Part shown: positions 45,691 through 59,535 of the stretch, piece after piece | Layout of the letters: each line of letters starts with the position of its first letter | Position numbering within the stretch: position 1 is the stretch's first letter | Origin: Lycium barbarum | Taxonomy: Eukaryota > Streptophyta > Magnoliopsida > Solanales > Solanaceae | NCBI RefSeq assembly: GCF_019175385.1 | Contig: NC_083344.1 | Span: 57,846,782 to 57,910,781 of the forward strand | Length of the DNA: 64,000 nt | Reading direction: 5' to 3' | Notes under the pieces: model-generated | What the model saw: only the letters and a program-made list of their open reading frames with translations | Database searches by the model: none | Told to the model about the DNA's origin: nothing | Position numbers and translations under genes: made by a program

Positions 45691-47164
45691 TGTTATATCC
45701 CGTATTTTTGTATGTTGATTTATTCGTAAGCTAATCGACATAAGTTCTAGGACAAGATTATTTTTGAGATATGAGACAAGGACTTTTAAATCCCAATTTT
45801 AATATTGCACGGTTTGTTAATTAATTACAATTAGTGGAGATATTAGTGGAGATCAAGGATTAATTAATAGCCATGATCAGATTATTAAGTGGGCCCCACT
45901 AAAATATATGGACAATTGTGATTGGAGCATGGATGATGACATGCTAAAGTGGGACACATGTCAAATGGGCAGGCTGCATATATATACCTAAGTGAGGACT
46001 CATTAATCACATATTTCATCTTCACAATTCACTTGGAGAAAGACTCCTAAACAGCCATGGCTACCATCAAGCTCACGGCCAACCTCAAGTTTTTAATAGC
46101 AAGAAATTTTAATTCCATAGAGGTGTTCTAAACATTCAAAGGAGGCAGCAACGTTAGAATTTAAATTGAGGAAGAGGAAGTGGTGCAATTGGTGCAAGTA
46201 ATTGTAGGATCTGTCCTAATCAATTTAAGCTAAGATTCCTTCTTGTAATTGGAGTTAATGATGTTGTAATTGAGAGATTAACTTGTATTAAGCAGAATTG
46301 GATGCAAGGAAATGAGCTACTAACGTTAAAATACGTTTTAAGCCTTTTTGTAGCTTAACTATAGTTCTTAACGTCTTAATATAGGTTGAGGTATTTCGGG
46401 CAGCGTATACATATCGAATCACGGATTAAGCGTCAAAGGTATGTAAAGCTATCCCTTCTTTCTTTTTGGCATGTTCTATATGAAACAAACAGACGACGAG
46501 CATATAAACTCCAAAGAAGCTCCTATTCTTAGAGACACTAGGATGGCTAATGTTCTTGATTTCCAGAAGCTATTTCATTATGTCCTGATACGTGTCTAAG
46601 GTTCCTGAAGTCCTATTTGATATAATCCCTAGTGACATTGGAGGGGTACTTGACATGACTGTTGTCTTCGATTCTCAAGTGTTAGTTCATTCTAATTATT
46701 CTATTGAGTCTCAGATGATGAATTAGTTTGCATATGGTTGCTCATTATTCTGCTCGTGCATGTCGTTAATATATCATTCACCGCGTCTCGGGCCGGGTAT
46801 GTCTTCGTGCACAGTTTCACTGCATTGTTCACCGAGTCCCTCACTAGATGGCCGGGTACGGTATATATATATTTGATGATATGATTATGGTACCGAGTCC
46901 CATGATGGGCCGGGTATGGTATATGATGACTTTATTCATCGAGTCCCATAATGGGTCGGGTATAGTACATGATATAGATATGCATGATTCTCATCTCGTA
47001 AGGCACAGGTGTATTGGTATCTTTGATTATCATACTTGCCTCCTGTAATCTTTTATTCAGTCATGATCTTCTTTATTTTATTTCATGCTTTATATACTCA
47101 GTACATTCCTCGTACTAAGCCCCTTTCTTCGCCGGGGGGGGGGGGGGGGGGGGGGGGGGGCTGC
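45691..47164 (+). repeat. Alpha LTR of D', first segment
   Basis: Starts TGTTATATCCCGTATTTTTG. It is split by the beta solo LTR at 47164/47165. It lacks about 0.5 kb relative to the A copy. The hairpin array is at 46775-46955. TATA-like box and first hairpin are at 47086-47160; the second hairpin is split by the insertion. Confidence 0.9.
47134..47160 (+). repeat. 27-base G run in the first hairpin
   Basis: The GGGGG arm of the first hairpin (normally 5-9 Gs) is extended to 27. It may be real slippage or a sequencing or assembly error. Confidence 0.7.
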
Positions 47165-47583
47165 TGTCACGACCCGTCTAGGGGCCGTGACTAGTACCCG
47201 ATACTTGTACCGAGCACCCCTTGTCTATAGTTTTACCTTTACCTCTTAGCAAGCCATGTGAACAGAACCATTTTTTTTTTAATTTTTTTTTTGAACATTA
47301 ACATTAGCGGCGTCATTCTGAACATAGACTAATAAACTTCGTTATCACTTATACATCAACATTAGCATGCCAAAACACCATATACCTACTATACTTAACT
47401 AACTGTACATATCTGTCTACGAGCCTCTAGACATAGTACACTTATACATAGAAAGGGCCGGGTGCTGCCGTGCCCGAATATACATACACAAAATAGTACC
47501 GCAGAAGTGAGGCTCCGGAACAACTGGAGCACTGTCAACACTGCTGGTAAGGCTCCTAAGGGTCAAATCCGCCTATCTGCTGA

Positions 47584-47657
47584 CCTGCGCGGCATGAAAC
47601 GCAGCGTCCACAAGAAGGGACGTCAGTACGAATAGTGTACCGAGTATGTAAGGCATG
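47584..47657 (-). promoter_or_regulatory. TATA-like box and two-hairpin block, beta solo LTR
   Basis: First stem CGTCC/GGACG, second CTGCG...CGCAGG. Confidence 0.65.
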
Positions 47658-48004
47658 AATAGTAATATACAAAAAATATGAATCATGTATAATGACATAA
47701 GAGAGTTACAACACATGTCCTGGGATAGAAACATAACCTGTATATATATATACCCTTGGCAGGTGTTATGCGTACTTAGCTTTCCTTTAAGAATCTTTCC
47801 TTGTTCATATACATATACATATAAAATAGGACATCTCATATTGCCGAGGCGTCGGCAGCCGATCCATTTAACCATAAATATACACATCCCGCGTCCGGGC
47901 ATCCCGCGTCCGGGACGATATCATATCATGTAATGCCAACTGATCAGGTGGATATGCGTTCATAACGCTCTGCCCTTACCTCCATTTCCCCCGTATACAT
48001 ATGC

Positions 48005-48190
48005 ATATATCATGTACATATATCAACGTCTATAGCTCTCTAGCTCTTTTATCATATACATATACGTGTGTCATGTAGGTACATTAGCGTCTATAGCGCT
48101 CTGGTGCTTTTATCATATACATATACGTGTATCATGTGCATGTATCAGCGTCTATAGCGCTCTAGCTCTTTCGTCATGTGCATGTTTTAA
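48005..48190 (-). repeat. 61-bp tandem repeats in the beta solo LTR
   Basis: Units begin near 48028, 48089 and 48150, as in 28850-29035. Confidence 0.78.
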
Positions 48191-50445
48191 AAATATATAC
48201 ACATATCTTACATACATTTACATGTCTTATATGCATTTACGTATCCTATATACATATGTCTCATAGGCACGCAGGAAAGCCCAAAGAAGAATCATGTAGT
48301 CATCGGAGTGACGTAAGGTCAGTGACCTCCAATTATATTATAGAATACTCGTGATCGCTTTGTCTTACCTTGAAGGAACGAGTATTTTAAGGTGAGACTA
48401 CCAACGGGGAATAATATTAAAGTAAACGTAGAATGAAATCGGGGCATCATAGATGACAGTTCATAGACTTTGAAATCTTTTAGAAAACAAAGTCATAGCT
48501 AGGAAATATAAATAAGATTCAAAAATTAGTTTATCATTTTCATGTTTACATAAGATACTTAGCTTAGTCATCTTAGTCATAGAGTCGTTCCGGTAGTACG
48601 TATCATAGGCATATTCTCGTATCTAACATCATTGTTATCATTATCGTCATGGAAGTGCCCTCGTTAGAGGAGTCATAGTATTTATCATTTGGTATCGAAA
48701 TCGGGATCAAAGGTTCCCTTTGGATTCACTTCAAGTAAGTCAAGCAAGACTGTAAGGAAAAATCCGAGAGTAGCGGGCCCACCTCGGGCCGGATGGGGTG
48801 ACGTATATGATTTACATATATTAGGTGTCATGTCATTACTTGTGAGGGTCCTAGGGTAATCGGGTCCCACTTATGCAAGTTCTAAGGGTTTAAGAGGTCT
48901 TTCCATCATTTGCACACTTTCTAGTTCAATTCTATTGAACAAAAAGTGGAAAACTTTGGATGCGGATTCCGGGGGCTAGGGTTGTCCCCGAGGCTCGTAC
49001 CCGACTTATTACATCTAAGACATGCCATAGAAAGAAGAGTGAAGCCTTACATACCTCTTTCCGCTCCTTTTGCTATTCCAAATTCACGTCGCAATCTCGT
49101 CAAAATCTGCAAATTGGTCATGTTTACCAAAACTCTTATTAGGGTACTTAGAGTTGAATTCTTAAGGAAACATTTGGCTACCGAAATTTCGGCAGCACTT
49201 CCCCTATAAATACTCCATCCCACCAAGTTCAACTTGGCTAATTTCAATCAACAACAATCCAGGGAATTCAAACCCGGCCAAAATATCAACCACAATTCCA
49301 ACAACAACAATACTAACAACTTCCATATTCAATCAACTTACTACTTCTTCCAAAAACTTTCTAACTTTAATGAAAACAATAAAAACCTCATAACCTATAT
49401 TCCAACAACATCATACTAAATAAAATTGACTCATTCTCTTCCATTTTTTTCACCATAACCACACGGCCAACACCAACATACACACTACAACTTCTCAAAA
49501 TTCATTCAACTTCCATTTTCCACATATCATTCACAACAATAACAACCAAACACTAATTAAAATAATTGAAGCATGACTCCTACACATATATACATACACA
49601 CGGCCATGTACTATATTTCTCTCCTTCATGAATTTCATCCATTTTAGCATACTACAACACATATAAACCATATATAACACACAAAACAAGATCAAAACTC
49701 ACCTTTCTTCTTCAACTTCTCACTTGACTACAACTTGACAACTTGTATGATTTTGAATTTTTCTTGCTCCAACAACAACTCCACCTTGTTAATCACCCTT
49801 TACTTGGTAGAAAATGATTTTTGAAGAATTTTTGTCAATTTTTCCTTGGAAATTTACCCTTGGCCGAAATGGCCTTCAACTTTTCTCCTTCTCTTCCTTG
49901 TTCTTCAACTTCTTGAATGTTCTAGAGGTTGTGTGATAAAGATGACTTAGTCATCTTATTTATTGACCAAATTTTATGTAATATGGGCTTGGGCCATAAC
50001 CATGGCCGGTTGGGCCTCACAAATTTGGGCCTTATTATTTTTTTGATTTTTTTTGGGCCAACTAGGTTTGGTCCCGAGTTGGGCCTAACCCACTGACCTT
50101 TCGACCTTAAAACGTTCATATCTCCTTGTACCGACGTCACCTGGGGACCCACAACCTATGGTTGGAAAGCTAATTCAATTATCTACAACTTCTAGTTCTT
50201 GGTACTTTTCCAAATTCCAAACTTATAATACCGTGTTTGCCCCTTGAAGTCAGATCACCCGAAAACGTTTTCTTAAAATATTCGTTTGGAGGACTTCCAC
50301 TTTGATTTGGCCCAAGGGTCCTTCTTGAGTTGTGTTTAACTTCTCATATGTGATTCATATGAATTTTCAGATGTCCCAAAAAAATCTCGATGTGTGGGTC
50401 CCACCTCAGCAATTAATCTGACGTTCAAAAATACGGGATATAACA

Positions 50446-50693
50446 GCTGCATTTCATGCCCGCAGGTACAGACACTCGGTTTGGTGATCCTCCAGCCTAG
50501 GACTTCTGCTCAGCTGTTTGGAGAGCTCAATTGTTTCGAAGCCTAGATTATTTTGGTACAGATCTTGTGATGTAGACTTATGCATATCCAGGGGTAAGGC
50601 GGGTCCTTGTCCCGTCATATTTCACGTTTATACTCTTAGAGGTTTGTAGACATGTGTGGGTTGTACGTAGGTTTCGGTCAGCTATGTCAATAT
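50446..50693 (+). repeat. Alpha LTR of D', second segment
   Basis: Resumes gctgcatttcatgcccgcagg and runs to gctatgtcaatat, where element E is inserted. Confidence 0.9.
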
Positions 50694-52175
50694 TGTCACA
50701 CCCCGATCTCCCTAGGGTGTGATGGGCACCCGACCCCATATTTGGAGCCGAGCGAACCCGCTGACTCTTATTACACATATAAACTAGTGGATCAATTAAG
50801 AATAAAATACATAGTAAGCTCTCAATTTTTATTTTTTTTTGTTTTCTTTTTTTTTTCATAAGTAAGGTCTATCATCATATGGGACCCGCGACATGAAACG
50901 TAATAACATTGTGACGGTTGAATCCGTCTACCAAGCTGACACTCTATACTCATTACTCTGTCTACAAAGTCTCTAAAATTGAACAGACACCATAGCTCAT
51001 ATACTCTGACTCGGCAGCACTCCAGAACAAGTGGAGCCCGCCAACTCCGCTGGAACATCTTCTATGATAACTGTGGCTCAGCTGGTGTACCTGCGCGGCA
51101 TGAACGCAGCCCCCGAAGAAGGGGGGTCAGTACAAGTAATGTACTGAGTATGTAAGGCATGAATAGTGACATAATAAAGGAATATACAGTATGAATAATA
51201 ACAGAGTAGACATATGGAGCTTATCTTGGGACAGAAATAACCTGTACATATGAATGCCTTTCAGGCAGATGCCATGCATGCTTAGTCTTTTTTTTTCCAG
51301 AAAACCGTACTTCTTATTTACATGTACAGAAAATAGAACGTTTCAGAAAACGGTATCCTTTATTCACATTTACAGACGCCGAGTACATCGGCTCTCCCAC
51401 CCCCCTCCCCAACAGTGTCCCAAGATATCATATATAAATATATATAACATATACAGACGCCGTATCCGGCTCTCCCATATCCCGCGTCCAGGACGAAATC
51501 CAGCTGAATCGGGTGGTGATGTAACAGTGGACCTTCCCCTTTTCCTCATATACATATACATATACATATTCACATTCATATACATATGTCATACAATTGG
51601 CATGCATGAGAGCCCAAAGAAATTCATGTGTCCATCGGAGTGACGTAAGGTCGGTGACCTCCGATTACATTATGAAATAATCATGGTCACTTTGTCTCAC
51701 CTTGAAGGAACGAGTATTTTAAGGCGAGACTACCAACGGAAAATAGCCTTAAGAGAGAGCATAGAATGAAATCATGGACATTATAACCGCCGACTAATAT
51801 GCTTTGAAGTCTTTTAGAAACTAGTGTCATAGCTAAGGAATAGAATTGAGGTTCAAGAACTAGTATAACACTTTCATATTCACATAGGATTCTTAGCTCA
51901 AGACTCTTAGTCATGGAATCATTCTTGTCGTACTTATCGTAGGCATATTCTCTTTCTCAACATCATCATTATCATTGTCATCATAGAAGTATCTTCGTTA
52001 CCATAGTTACAGTACTTGTCATTCGGTGAACGGAATACGGATCAAGGGTTTCTTTGGATTCTGCTTCAAAATAAATCAAACGGAACAATAAGGAAAATCT
52101 GGGGACCATGGGCCCACCTCGAGTCAAATGAGGGGGCGTACCAAATTTACATATGTTACATGTCATGGCGTTACT
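50694..52175 (-). repeat. Gamma LTR of E, first segment
   Basis: Plus strand begins TGTCACACCCCGATCTCC. It is continued at 56335-58011, giving about 3.15 kb after removal of the insertion and one duplication. The promoter block is at 51089-51161. No gene inside. Confidence 0.9.
51089..51161 (-). promoter_or_regulatory. TATA-like box and two-hairpin block, E LTR
   Basis: TTACATACTCAGTACATT, CCCCC...GGGGG hairpin, CTGCG...CGCAGG. Confidence 0.63.
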
Positions 52176-52579
52176 TGTTATATCCCGTACTTTTGCATGT
52201 TCGGGAAAATTCGAATGATTTTGATTTGCAAGGAATAAGGTCGTATGTTGATTTGAATTCACATATGTGTGTGTTGTTCATGAAGAATATTGATGTGGAA
52301 ACACGGAGGGAGGCCAAGGAAAAAAAAATAGAATTTCGGAAACTAGTTTCGGGAATTAAAAAACGAAAATAATAGCCAATTGGGCTCACAAAAGAAGAAA
52401 TAAAACCTTGGCCCAAAATGAGAGGGGATGGCCGGCCATGGAATTGGTCTTGGCCCAAGTTCAAATAATTTGTCATGTGACTAAACATGTGACAAATTAT
52501 TATAAGAAGGGATAAGCACTTATTGGTATTCAAGAATATTCAAGAAAAAAATAAAGCAAGAGAGGGGGAGCAAGAACAA

Positions 52580-52602
52580 GGGGGGGGGGGGGGGGGGGGG
52601 GG
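52580..52602 (+). repeat. 23-base G run
   Basis: Uninterrupted G from 52580 to 52602 in the U3 part of the delta LTR; possible slippage or assembly artefact. Confidence 0.85.
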
Positions 52603-55083
52603 TTTCGGCCCCTCCAAGAAAGAAAACAAAAATTTCCAAGTCCCTTAGTTGTGATCCAAAAATCATAATTTTCTAGCAATATTACTAACTCAAGGGTGCT
52701 CTTCAAGATGGCATAATTTTTAAGGCAAGAAAGTACTTGTGATTGGCAAGTGGAAGTTTGAAGAAGTTGAAGAAAAAAGGTAAGATTTGATTCCCTTTTA
52801 TATGTTGTAAAGCCTTTGTTTATGTTGTAGTATGTAGGAATGAGTAGAAACTATGGGAATATGGAAGTTTACCAAATGGGAATATATATATGCATGTGGC
52901 CGTGTATATATGTTTGTGTACACCTATAGTGTGTTAAATTTTATGTTGTATTTTAGTTGTGGTTATGGTGGAATTCACATTGGAGATGGAAGTTGAATAA
53001 ATTTGGTTGAAGTTGAAATATAGGTGGTTGGCCGTGTGGTATGGAGTGGGGTGTTATAGAAATGAATTAAGTTTGTTTAGTATGTTAGTTGTGTTGTTGT
53101 AATCCTTGCAATGCAAATGAAGGTTTAATGAATTGAATTGGCATTGAAATTACTTGTATGTGATTATGAGGAATTAGGTGGATTTCATATGATTTTTGTG
53201 TAAGTGTGAAAGTAAGATGCTAGAATGGGAACTAATGTTGTTGTGAGGAATTTGGAAGGAAGACAATGTGATTCGGGAAGTTTTGTTGAATTCGTAGAAG
53301 TTTTGGATGAAATATGATCTTGGTGGAAAATTGTATATTTTGTATATTGTGTGAATATTTTGTGGAAACGATATGAAATGCTTCTAAACTATATGGTAAC
53401 GATCTTGATTAATGATGAACATGAAAATATTGAGCTTAGTTTGGAAGTGTGAAGTCGGAATGAACGTTATTGCATTATGTCGGAAAGTAGAACTAGTTGC
53501 CTTATATTGTGCTATATTGTAATGGTTGTTGACTTTGTTGATGCTGTTGGGTTGTTGTCGCTATTATTTGATCCGAGATGTTTCTCGGGGGTGTTATATT
53601 TATAGGGGAGGTGCTGCCGAAATTTCGGTAGACAAAATGAAGATAAGTGCATTCTTAAGTCTTGAAAATTCTAATTGGTAACAATGACCAATTGCAGATT
53701 TTGGACGAAACGGGAATCGAGTTTGATCGAGCGTACGAAGTAAGAAAGGTATGTAAGGCTCCCCACTTCTTCTTTTGGCATGTCTTAGTATGTCAGGTTG
53801 ATATCGGAATCCCGGGAGCAATTCTGCTCCTTGAAATCCGAATTTGAAAATGACTACTATTCATTCAATTCCATTGAAGCTTAAGGACCCTATTTTGGCT
53901 AGAAAGTAACCAAACGTCCAAAACTTGTGCAAACATAGTCGGATCACTTCGACACCTTTATGTTTGATTCCATAGACCTCAAATGTCCGCAAATCATGTC
54001 CGCCACCTCGACTTCACCCGAGGTGGGCCTGCTAAGTCCGAAACCCTTTTGTTTGCCCTATAAGGTTCACCTTGGCATAACGCCGATAAAGGGCTTTCGT
54101 TTATGAATTTTGACTATCATAAAATAATGTTTTGGTCGCCACGATATCTTAAACTATATTTTGAACCACAACGACCATTTTGGAAATATTTTTGTGAAAT
54201 GAACCCCGTTGATTAATTACCCGAATTATTTTGACTATTGGGTCAACCTATGATTTTATCAAGCTTACAAAAGTATTTCGACATTCTAACTTACATTTTC
54301 AACTATAAACATATTTCTTGAAGAACTTTTGCAAAATAAACCCCGTGATGACCACTTGTTCAGACTAGTTGGATTAACGGGCCGACATATGACTATATGG
54401 GGCCCTATAGCTCTTCCGATTCGTAAATTGTATCAGTCGTTCATTACTCCGCTCGTGCCCATTATTATGATATTGTTCACCGGTCCTCCGGGCCGGATTA
54501 TTGACCGTGCGCACTATTACAATTCGACTGCATGCCCTTCCGTTGACACGAGTATCCGGGCATAGGTGCTCCGCTACAAGTACTCTGCTAGAATTATTTT
54601 GAGATAAGTATTCGGATATGAGTAATCTGTTCGAGTAATCCGTTACGAATATTCCGATAGTATGTTCAATCACTTGCACAAGTCTGATAAAATGCTTGGA
54701 CACGTGAAATGACTCCAGACGTTCTGTGTTGATACATTCCATCGTGCCTTCCAAAATGTTATGTACGTGCCTTATGACTACTGTCCGATTCCTTGAACTG
54801 CTTCGTCGATCGAAATCCGTTTTGAAACGTTCGTAACGATTTTGTGGTAAGCGTGTCCTTAAATATCACGTATCAATTCTGATCGTTCCGAATTACGTCT
54901 ATAATCCTAAAATGTCAATAAGTGTTTGTATCTATCGAGTCTGAAAATATGTGTATCTGGTCTCTCACTACTCCGTTCGTGCAAGCCCTACCATGTCTAT
55001 TCACTGAGCCGGACCAAGCTATGCTGTCGTGCGCTATTTCCCTATGTTGCCTATGGTGTTATGAAATAAAACCGTGAGGGGTG

Positions 55084-55400
55084 GTCTGGGCTGAGCTCGA
55101 TCCCCAAAGCGGATAGTATCTGCGCTGTGTGATTTGATACCAGGCGGACGCGTTGGGAGTGTATTGGGCGGAGCTCGAGCTCCCGAGACTGGTCCATGAC
55201 CCGTGTACTGGGCAGAGCTCGAGCGGGAAAAACGGGCAGTTTCTGCATGGGATGACCACTGTACTGGGCTGAGCTCGAGGTGGCATACCCCTTGTAGACG
55301 CGTATTTTGATATGATATGATGTGCTATGATCTGATACGATATGTTTAGGTATAGTGTGACCACTGTACTGGGCTGAGCTCGAGGTGGCACACTCTTTGT
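55084..55400 (+). repeat. GTACTGGGCTGAGCTCGAG repeats in delta LTR
   Basis: Five copies near 55085, 55160, 55203, 55260 and 55364, at uneven spacing. Each has the palindrome GAGCTC with CTGGGC before it. Confidence 0.8.
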
Positions 55401-55899
55401 AAACATCATATGATTCGCAGGTGGCAACATCTGATCCGATACGCTACGGCGTTCTGATATGGCATATGACTCTATATAACTCTGGATTATGATTCTGTCT
55501 ATCCGCCTGGAATATGATTTTGTCTGTCAGTCTGGATTTTGATTCTGTCCGTTACGCCTCGGTCTGTCCGATACGATTATGATTCTATTCGTACACTTCG
55601 GTCTATCTGATAAGATTATGGTTCTGTCCGCTACCCTTCTGTCAGTCCGGCTAAATTACGTTTCTATATGTTGTACTTCTGGTAATCTGATCACGACCAC
55701 GACTCAGTCTGTTCCATTCTGTACCTCTGTCTCTGATTATGATGGTATCAGTTACATCTGTGCCCCAGCTCTGTGCGATGATTCTGTCAGTTAAACTCGG
55801 TATGTCTGTCTTGGATTCTGATTCAATTATGCCTGTTATATTTCTGTATATATTTCTGTGTTTTTGGTCCGGGCTATGATTATACTTGTGATATTTTTG

Positions 55900-55971
55900 C
55901 TTTACATACTCGGTACATTTTCGTACTGACCCCCTGTTCTTCGGGGGCTACGTTTCATGCCGCGCAGGTAC
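55900..55971 (+). promoter_or_regulatory. TATA-like box and two-hairpin block, delta LTR
   Basis: TTTACATACTCGGTACATT, CGTACTGAC, CCCCC TGTTCTTC GGGGG, then CTACG...CGCAGG (one mismatch) and GTAC. Confidence 0.65.
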
Positions 55972-56334
55972 TCCCAGATGAGCTAAAGTTATTACAGAAG
56001 AGGATCCAGCGGGGTCAGCAAACTCCATTTGTTTCTGGAGTGCTGCCGAGTCAGAGTCCGTATGTTATGGTCCTGGATTATGTTAGAGACTTTGCAGACA
56101 GTGTCGTGAGTATTGGTTGTTCGTATGTAAGCGGCTCCATCAGCCGATATGTAGGTCTGAGTTACGTAATGGATTCTGTAAGATTATATGTATTTGTTTG
56201 ATTTAAAAGAATATTTCTGGAAAAAAAAAATTTACTATACATTTTACCTTATCAGATTTAGAAAGTTCGATGTGATTTTCTGTGTAGCAGGAGTCCGAGG
56301 GTTCGCTCGGCCCTAAGTACGGGTCGGTCCGACA

Positions 56335-57565
56335 TTACTTGTGAGGGTTTTAGGGTAGTCGGGTCCTATTTATGCGAGTTCTAGAGGTTTAGGAAATTCT
56401 TCCAACATTTTGCACACTTTTTAGTTCAATTTTACTTTTGAAAAAAAGAAAACTTTAGGCGCGGATTCCGGAGGGTAGAGTTATTCCCGAGGCTCATATC
56501 CAACATATTCCGTCTAAGACATGCCATAGAAAGAAGGGTGAAGCCTTGCATACCTTTTCTGCTTCTTATGTGACTCCAAATTCAAGTTGCAAATCCACCA
56601 AAATCTACAATTTGGTCACATTTACCAAACCTTAATTAGAACATTTAGAAGTGGAATCTTAAGGCAACATTTGTCTATCGAAATTTCGGCAGCATTTCCC
56701 CTGTAAATACATCGTCCCCAAGAATCTATCTTGGCCAATTTCAATCAACAACAATCCGGGAATTCAACCCGGCCAAACAATCAACAATACCAACAATTTT
56801 TCTAGCAACATTTCAATATCCAACTCAATCCAATTCAATTCACACAATCTTTCAACAACACAATCAACATATTACTTTACCGAAACCTTCCAATTCAACA
56901 ACAACCATGCACGTCATCATAATTCATGTACACTTACTTTAACAACAGCCTTCATTCTATATCACATAATCCATAACAATCCAATTGCTAAATAAAACTA
57001 ATTCATCACATTCTACCATCACCACTTCCATGCATATTTCCATAAATTTTTCATTCATTTCTTAATATTCCAATGACAACCAACATGCTACATACACTTC
57101 ATGCATATTTCTATGAATTCTCATCCTTTTTATACACTATAACAACAAACAACATACTACATAAAATCATTCCAACACAACACAACACCACACAACACAC
57201 GACCAATACCATACATGCACGGCCACACTTCAACATCATTGATTTCATGTTTTTCATGCATTTCTCCATATCACAACATGTAGCAAGCATCCATAACACA
57301 TAAAGGAAGATTAGTTCTTACCTTTTTCCTTCAACTTCCCACTTGACTATAGCTATGAACTTGCACCAAGGAGGGGATTGCTTGCTCCAACACTTGCACC
57401 ATGTTAAAGAGGACCTTCAACTTAGTAGGAATACTAGAAGAAATAATTTTTTGGAACAAGATTTCAAGGGGTCAAAATCCCCTAGCCATGGCCGAAACCC
57501 TCTCTTTTTCTCCACTCTCCTCATTTTTTTTTTGTTCTTCTTTTTGTCTTGAATTAGAAGGTAAA

Positions 57566-57599
<34 letters not shown>

Positions 57600-58011
57600 C
57601 AAGCATGTGAGCGGCACATGCCCCTCTCTATAAATTTCTTGACTTTTCCCACCTTTTTCTTGAAATTAAAGAAAGAAGACTAAGTGTCTTCTTGTGTACA
57701 CCTTAGTCCCCATTAATTAAAAATGTGCACATATTCCACACAAGTCACACGGCCAACATGGCCTTTCAAGAACCTTCATGAAATTTTTGTGACATTCCCG
57801 TCTTGCCCTCCGACTTTCCTTGATATTACCATTTACAATTTTGTGAGTTTCTCTTTTTACCCTTAACCTTTCTCAATATTTCCATACAATAATATTCATA
57901 AATAATATCCATAACCAACTTGTACAATAAAATAATTTTTGAAAATGGTCTCGCCCTTAACTTTCCACGATGACTTTGGAATTCCAAACACACAAGATAC
58001 GGGCTATAACA
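56335..58011 (-). repeat. Gamma LTR of E, second segment
   Basis: Resumes after the TTACT duplication and ends acgggctataaca at 58011. An (AT)n run is at 57569-57596. No gene inside. Confidence 0.9.
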
Positions 58012-58058
58012 TCCTCCCCCCCCCCCCCCCCCCTTTAGAACATTCGTCCTCGAATGTT
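58012..58058 (-). other. Polypurine tract with 18-base G run, and hairpin, element E
   Basis: Plus strand C run 58016-58033 (G run on the sense strand) in the usual tract position, and a perfect AACATTCG/CGAATGTT hairpin at 58039-58058. Confidence 0.85.
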
Positions 58059-59421
58059 CAACTGACCTTGTGGGGTCTTGTAGCACTTCGGGAGGGGGTT
58101 CCTTTATGGTTGCCCTTTTTTTCTCCATGTCCATTCTATATCAGTTATCCTACTTTCCTTGTTATTAAACTTTCGGATCTTTACATAAGTCCTCATTCCA
58201 TGTCATGGGTTTCTTTTATAGCTACTCTCTCCATGATTCTCGTTCCTTATCCTTTACCTTATTTTCCTTGTAATCGAACTCCTTGACTTTCATGAGTCGC
58301 TGCTCCATGTCATAGTTTTTTCTAACTCACTGTGTCACCTCATTATCCTTGTTCTTTCCGGGTCCTTCCTTTTCTATTGTTGTCTTGTCACCGTACCTTA
58401 ACGGAAGCCATGTCTTAGTACGCAATCCTTACTTAATGATTCAATGTAGCGGGAGGCTATTTCCTTATCCTTAGGTCTATCTCTTAGTATATTCATAGTT
58501 ATTTTGCTTCTACTCTTCTCCCAAGTATTCTTGCGACACGCCAACATATTTTGAGCTATGTTTTCAAACTAATAGATTTCCTTTCTCTGACACTTCATAG
58601 TGTTGCAATTTATTTTTTTTGGGTCTGCTATGGTCTCCCCCCCTTTAGGGGACTCCTTACACGCTGACCGCCTGCGAGTATCTTCCTTCTCTTACTATGT
58701 CTTCATATGGGTTCTAAACTTAGGAACTATTCCTTTGGCCCTACTTATTGGAATCGGTTCTTAAACTCCACATTTTCCCTTTCGATCTATATTGCTACAC
58801 TCTATCCCTTCTCACACCTATTTTTTTCAAATTCCTGGCCCAAATAGTCTCGTGTCTTGTCGATAGTTTCTCTCGGGTTTTCCCTCGTTACCTTTTCTTA
58901 CTTTTCTTCCATTGTGATTTCTTGTCGTTGACCCTTCCGTGCCCTCTGGTCTCCTTATTTTCCATTAGCTCACTCCTCTTCCTTTACAACTATTACTGTA
59001 TTAGATTCTCCAGTCTTCATCAGTCGCAGGGGCACTGACAGCTTTCCTTGTAGCACCAGTACCATTTACTTTCGCTATCACTCGGGCTTCGATTCCCTCG
59101 TTCGATTAATGCCCTCCTTGCCATAGTGCCGGTTACTGGAACTCCGAGATTCATATATACAATCATTTTGAAATATCCTACATACTCACATATATATGTA
59201 TATGATTACTATCAGCTAACCCACAAAGTACCTACAAATGCTGTTCAAGCCTATCCTAATTCTAAGGCTGTAATGTACTCCCTGTCTTCTTACTGAGCTA
59301 ATCCACCTCGTCTTACGCGTCTTCTTAAGGTTCCCAGCCATCCCATACACTCTAGTTTTCCTTGAAATACCCTAGCTTTTAATTTGGATCTTATGTTTCA
59401 ATCTATAGAATTTCTCACCAA

Positions 59422-59535
59422 CTTCCCAGGGGGTCACCCATCATGGAATTGCTCCCACCTGAGCACGCTTAACCCAAAAACTTCATTGGAGTTCGGTGTC
59501 TTAATGCTGATATTTTCGCGCCAGCTTCCTCACCT
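59422..59535 (-). other. 5S rRNA-like block in element E
   Basis: Sense strand gives ggcgcgaaaatatcagcatt, ACACCGAACTCC, then GGGTTAAGCGTGCTCAGG (box A) and ATGATGGGTGACCCCCTGG (box C), and gaagt. Nearly the whole 5S span except the 3' end matches. The upstream start keeps GCG and CAGCA, as in 5S rRNA. Confidence 0.85.

Larger units (their letters stand above)
47165..50445 (-). mobile_element. Beta-family solo LTR
   Basis: 3,281 bp, closely matching 28023-31439, with duplication GCTGC at 47160-47164 and 50446-50450. No internal sequence remains, so it arose by LTR-LTR recombination. It landed inside the CTGCG arm of the alpha two-hairpin block. Confidence 0.95.
52176..56334 (+). mobile_element. 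Delta-family solo LTR, 4.16 kb
   Basis: TGTTATATCCCGTACTTTTG to GGTCGGTCCGACA with duplication TTACT at 52171-52175 and 56335-56339. No internal sequence and no gene. It carries a polyG run, GAGCTCGAG repeats (55084-55400) and GATTCTGTC-rich degenerate repeats (about 55480-55800). Confidence 0.93.
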
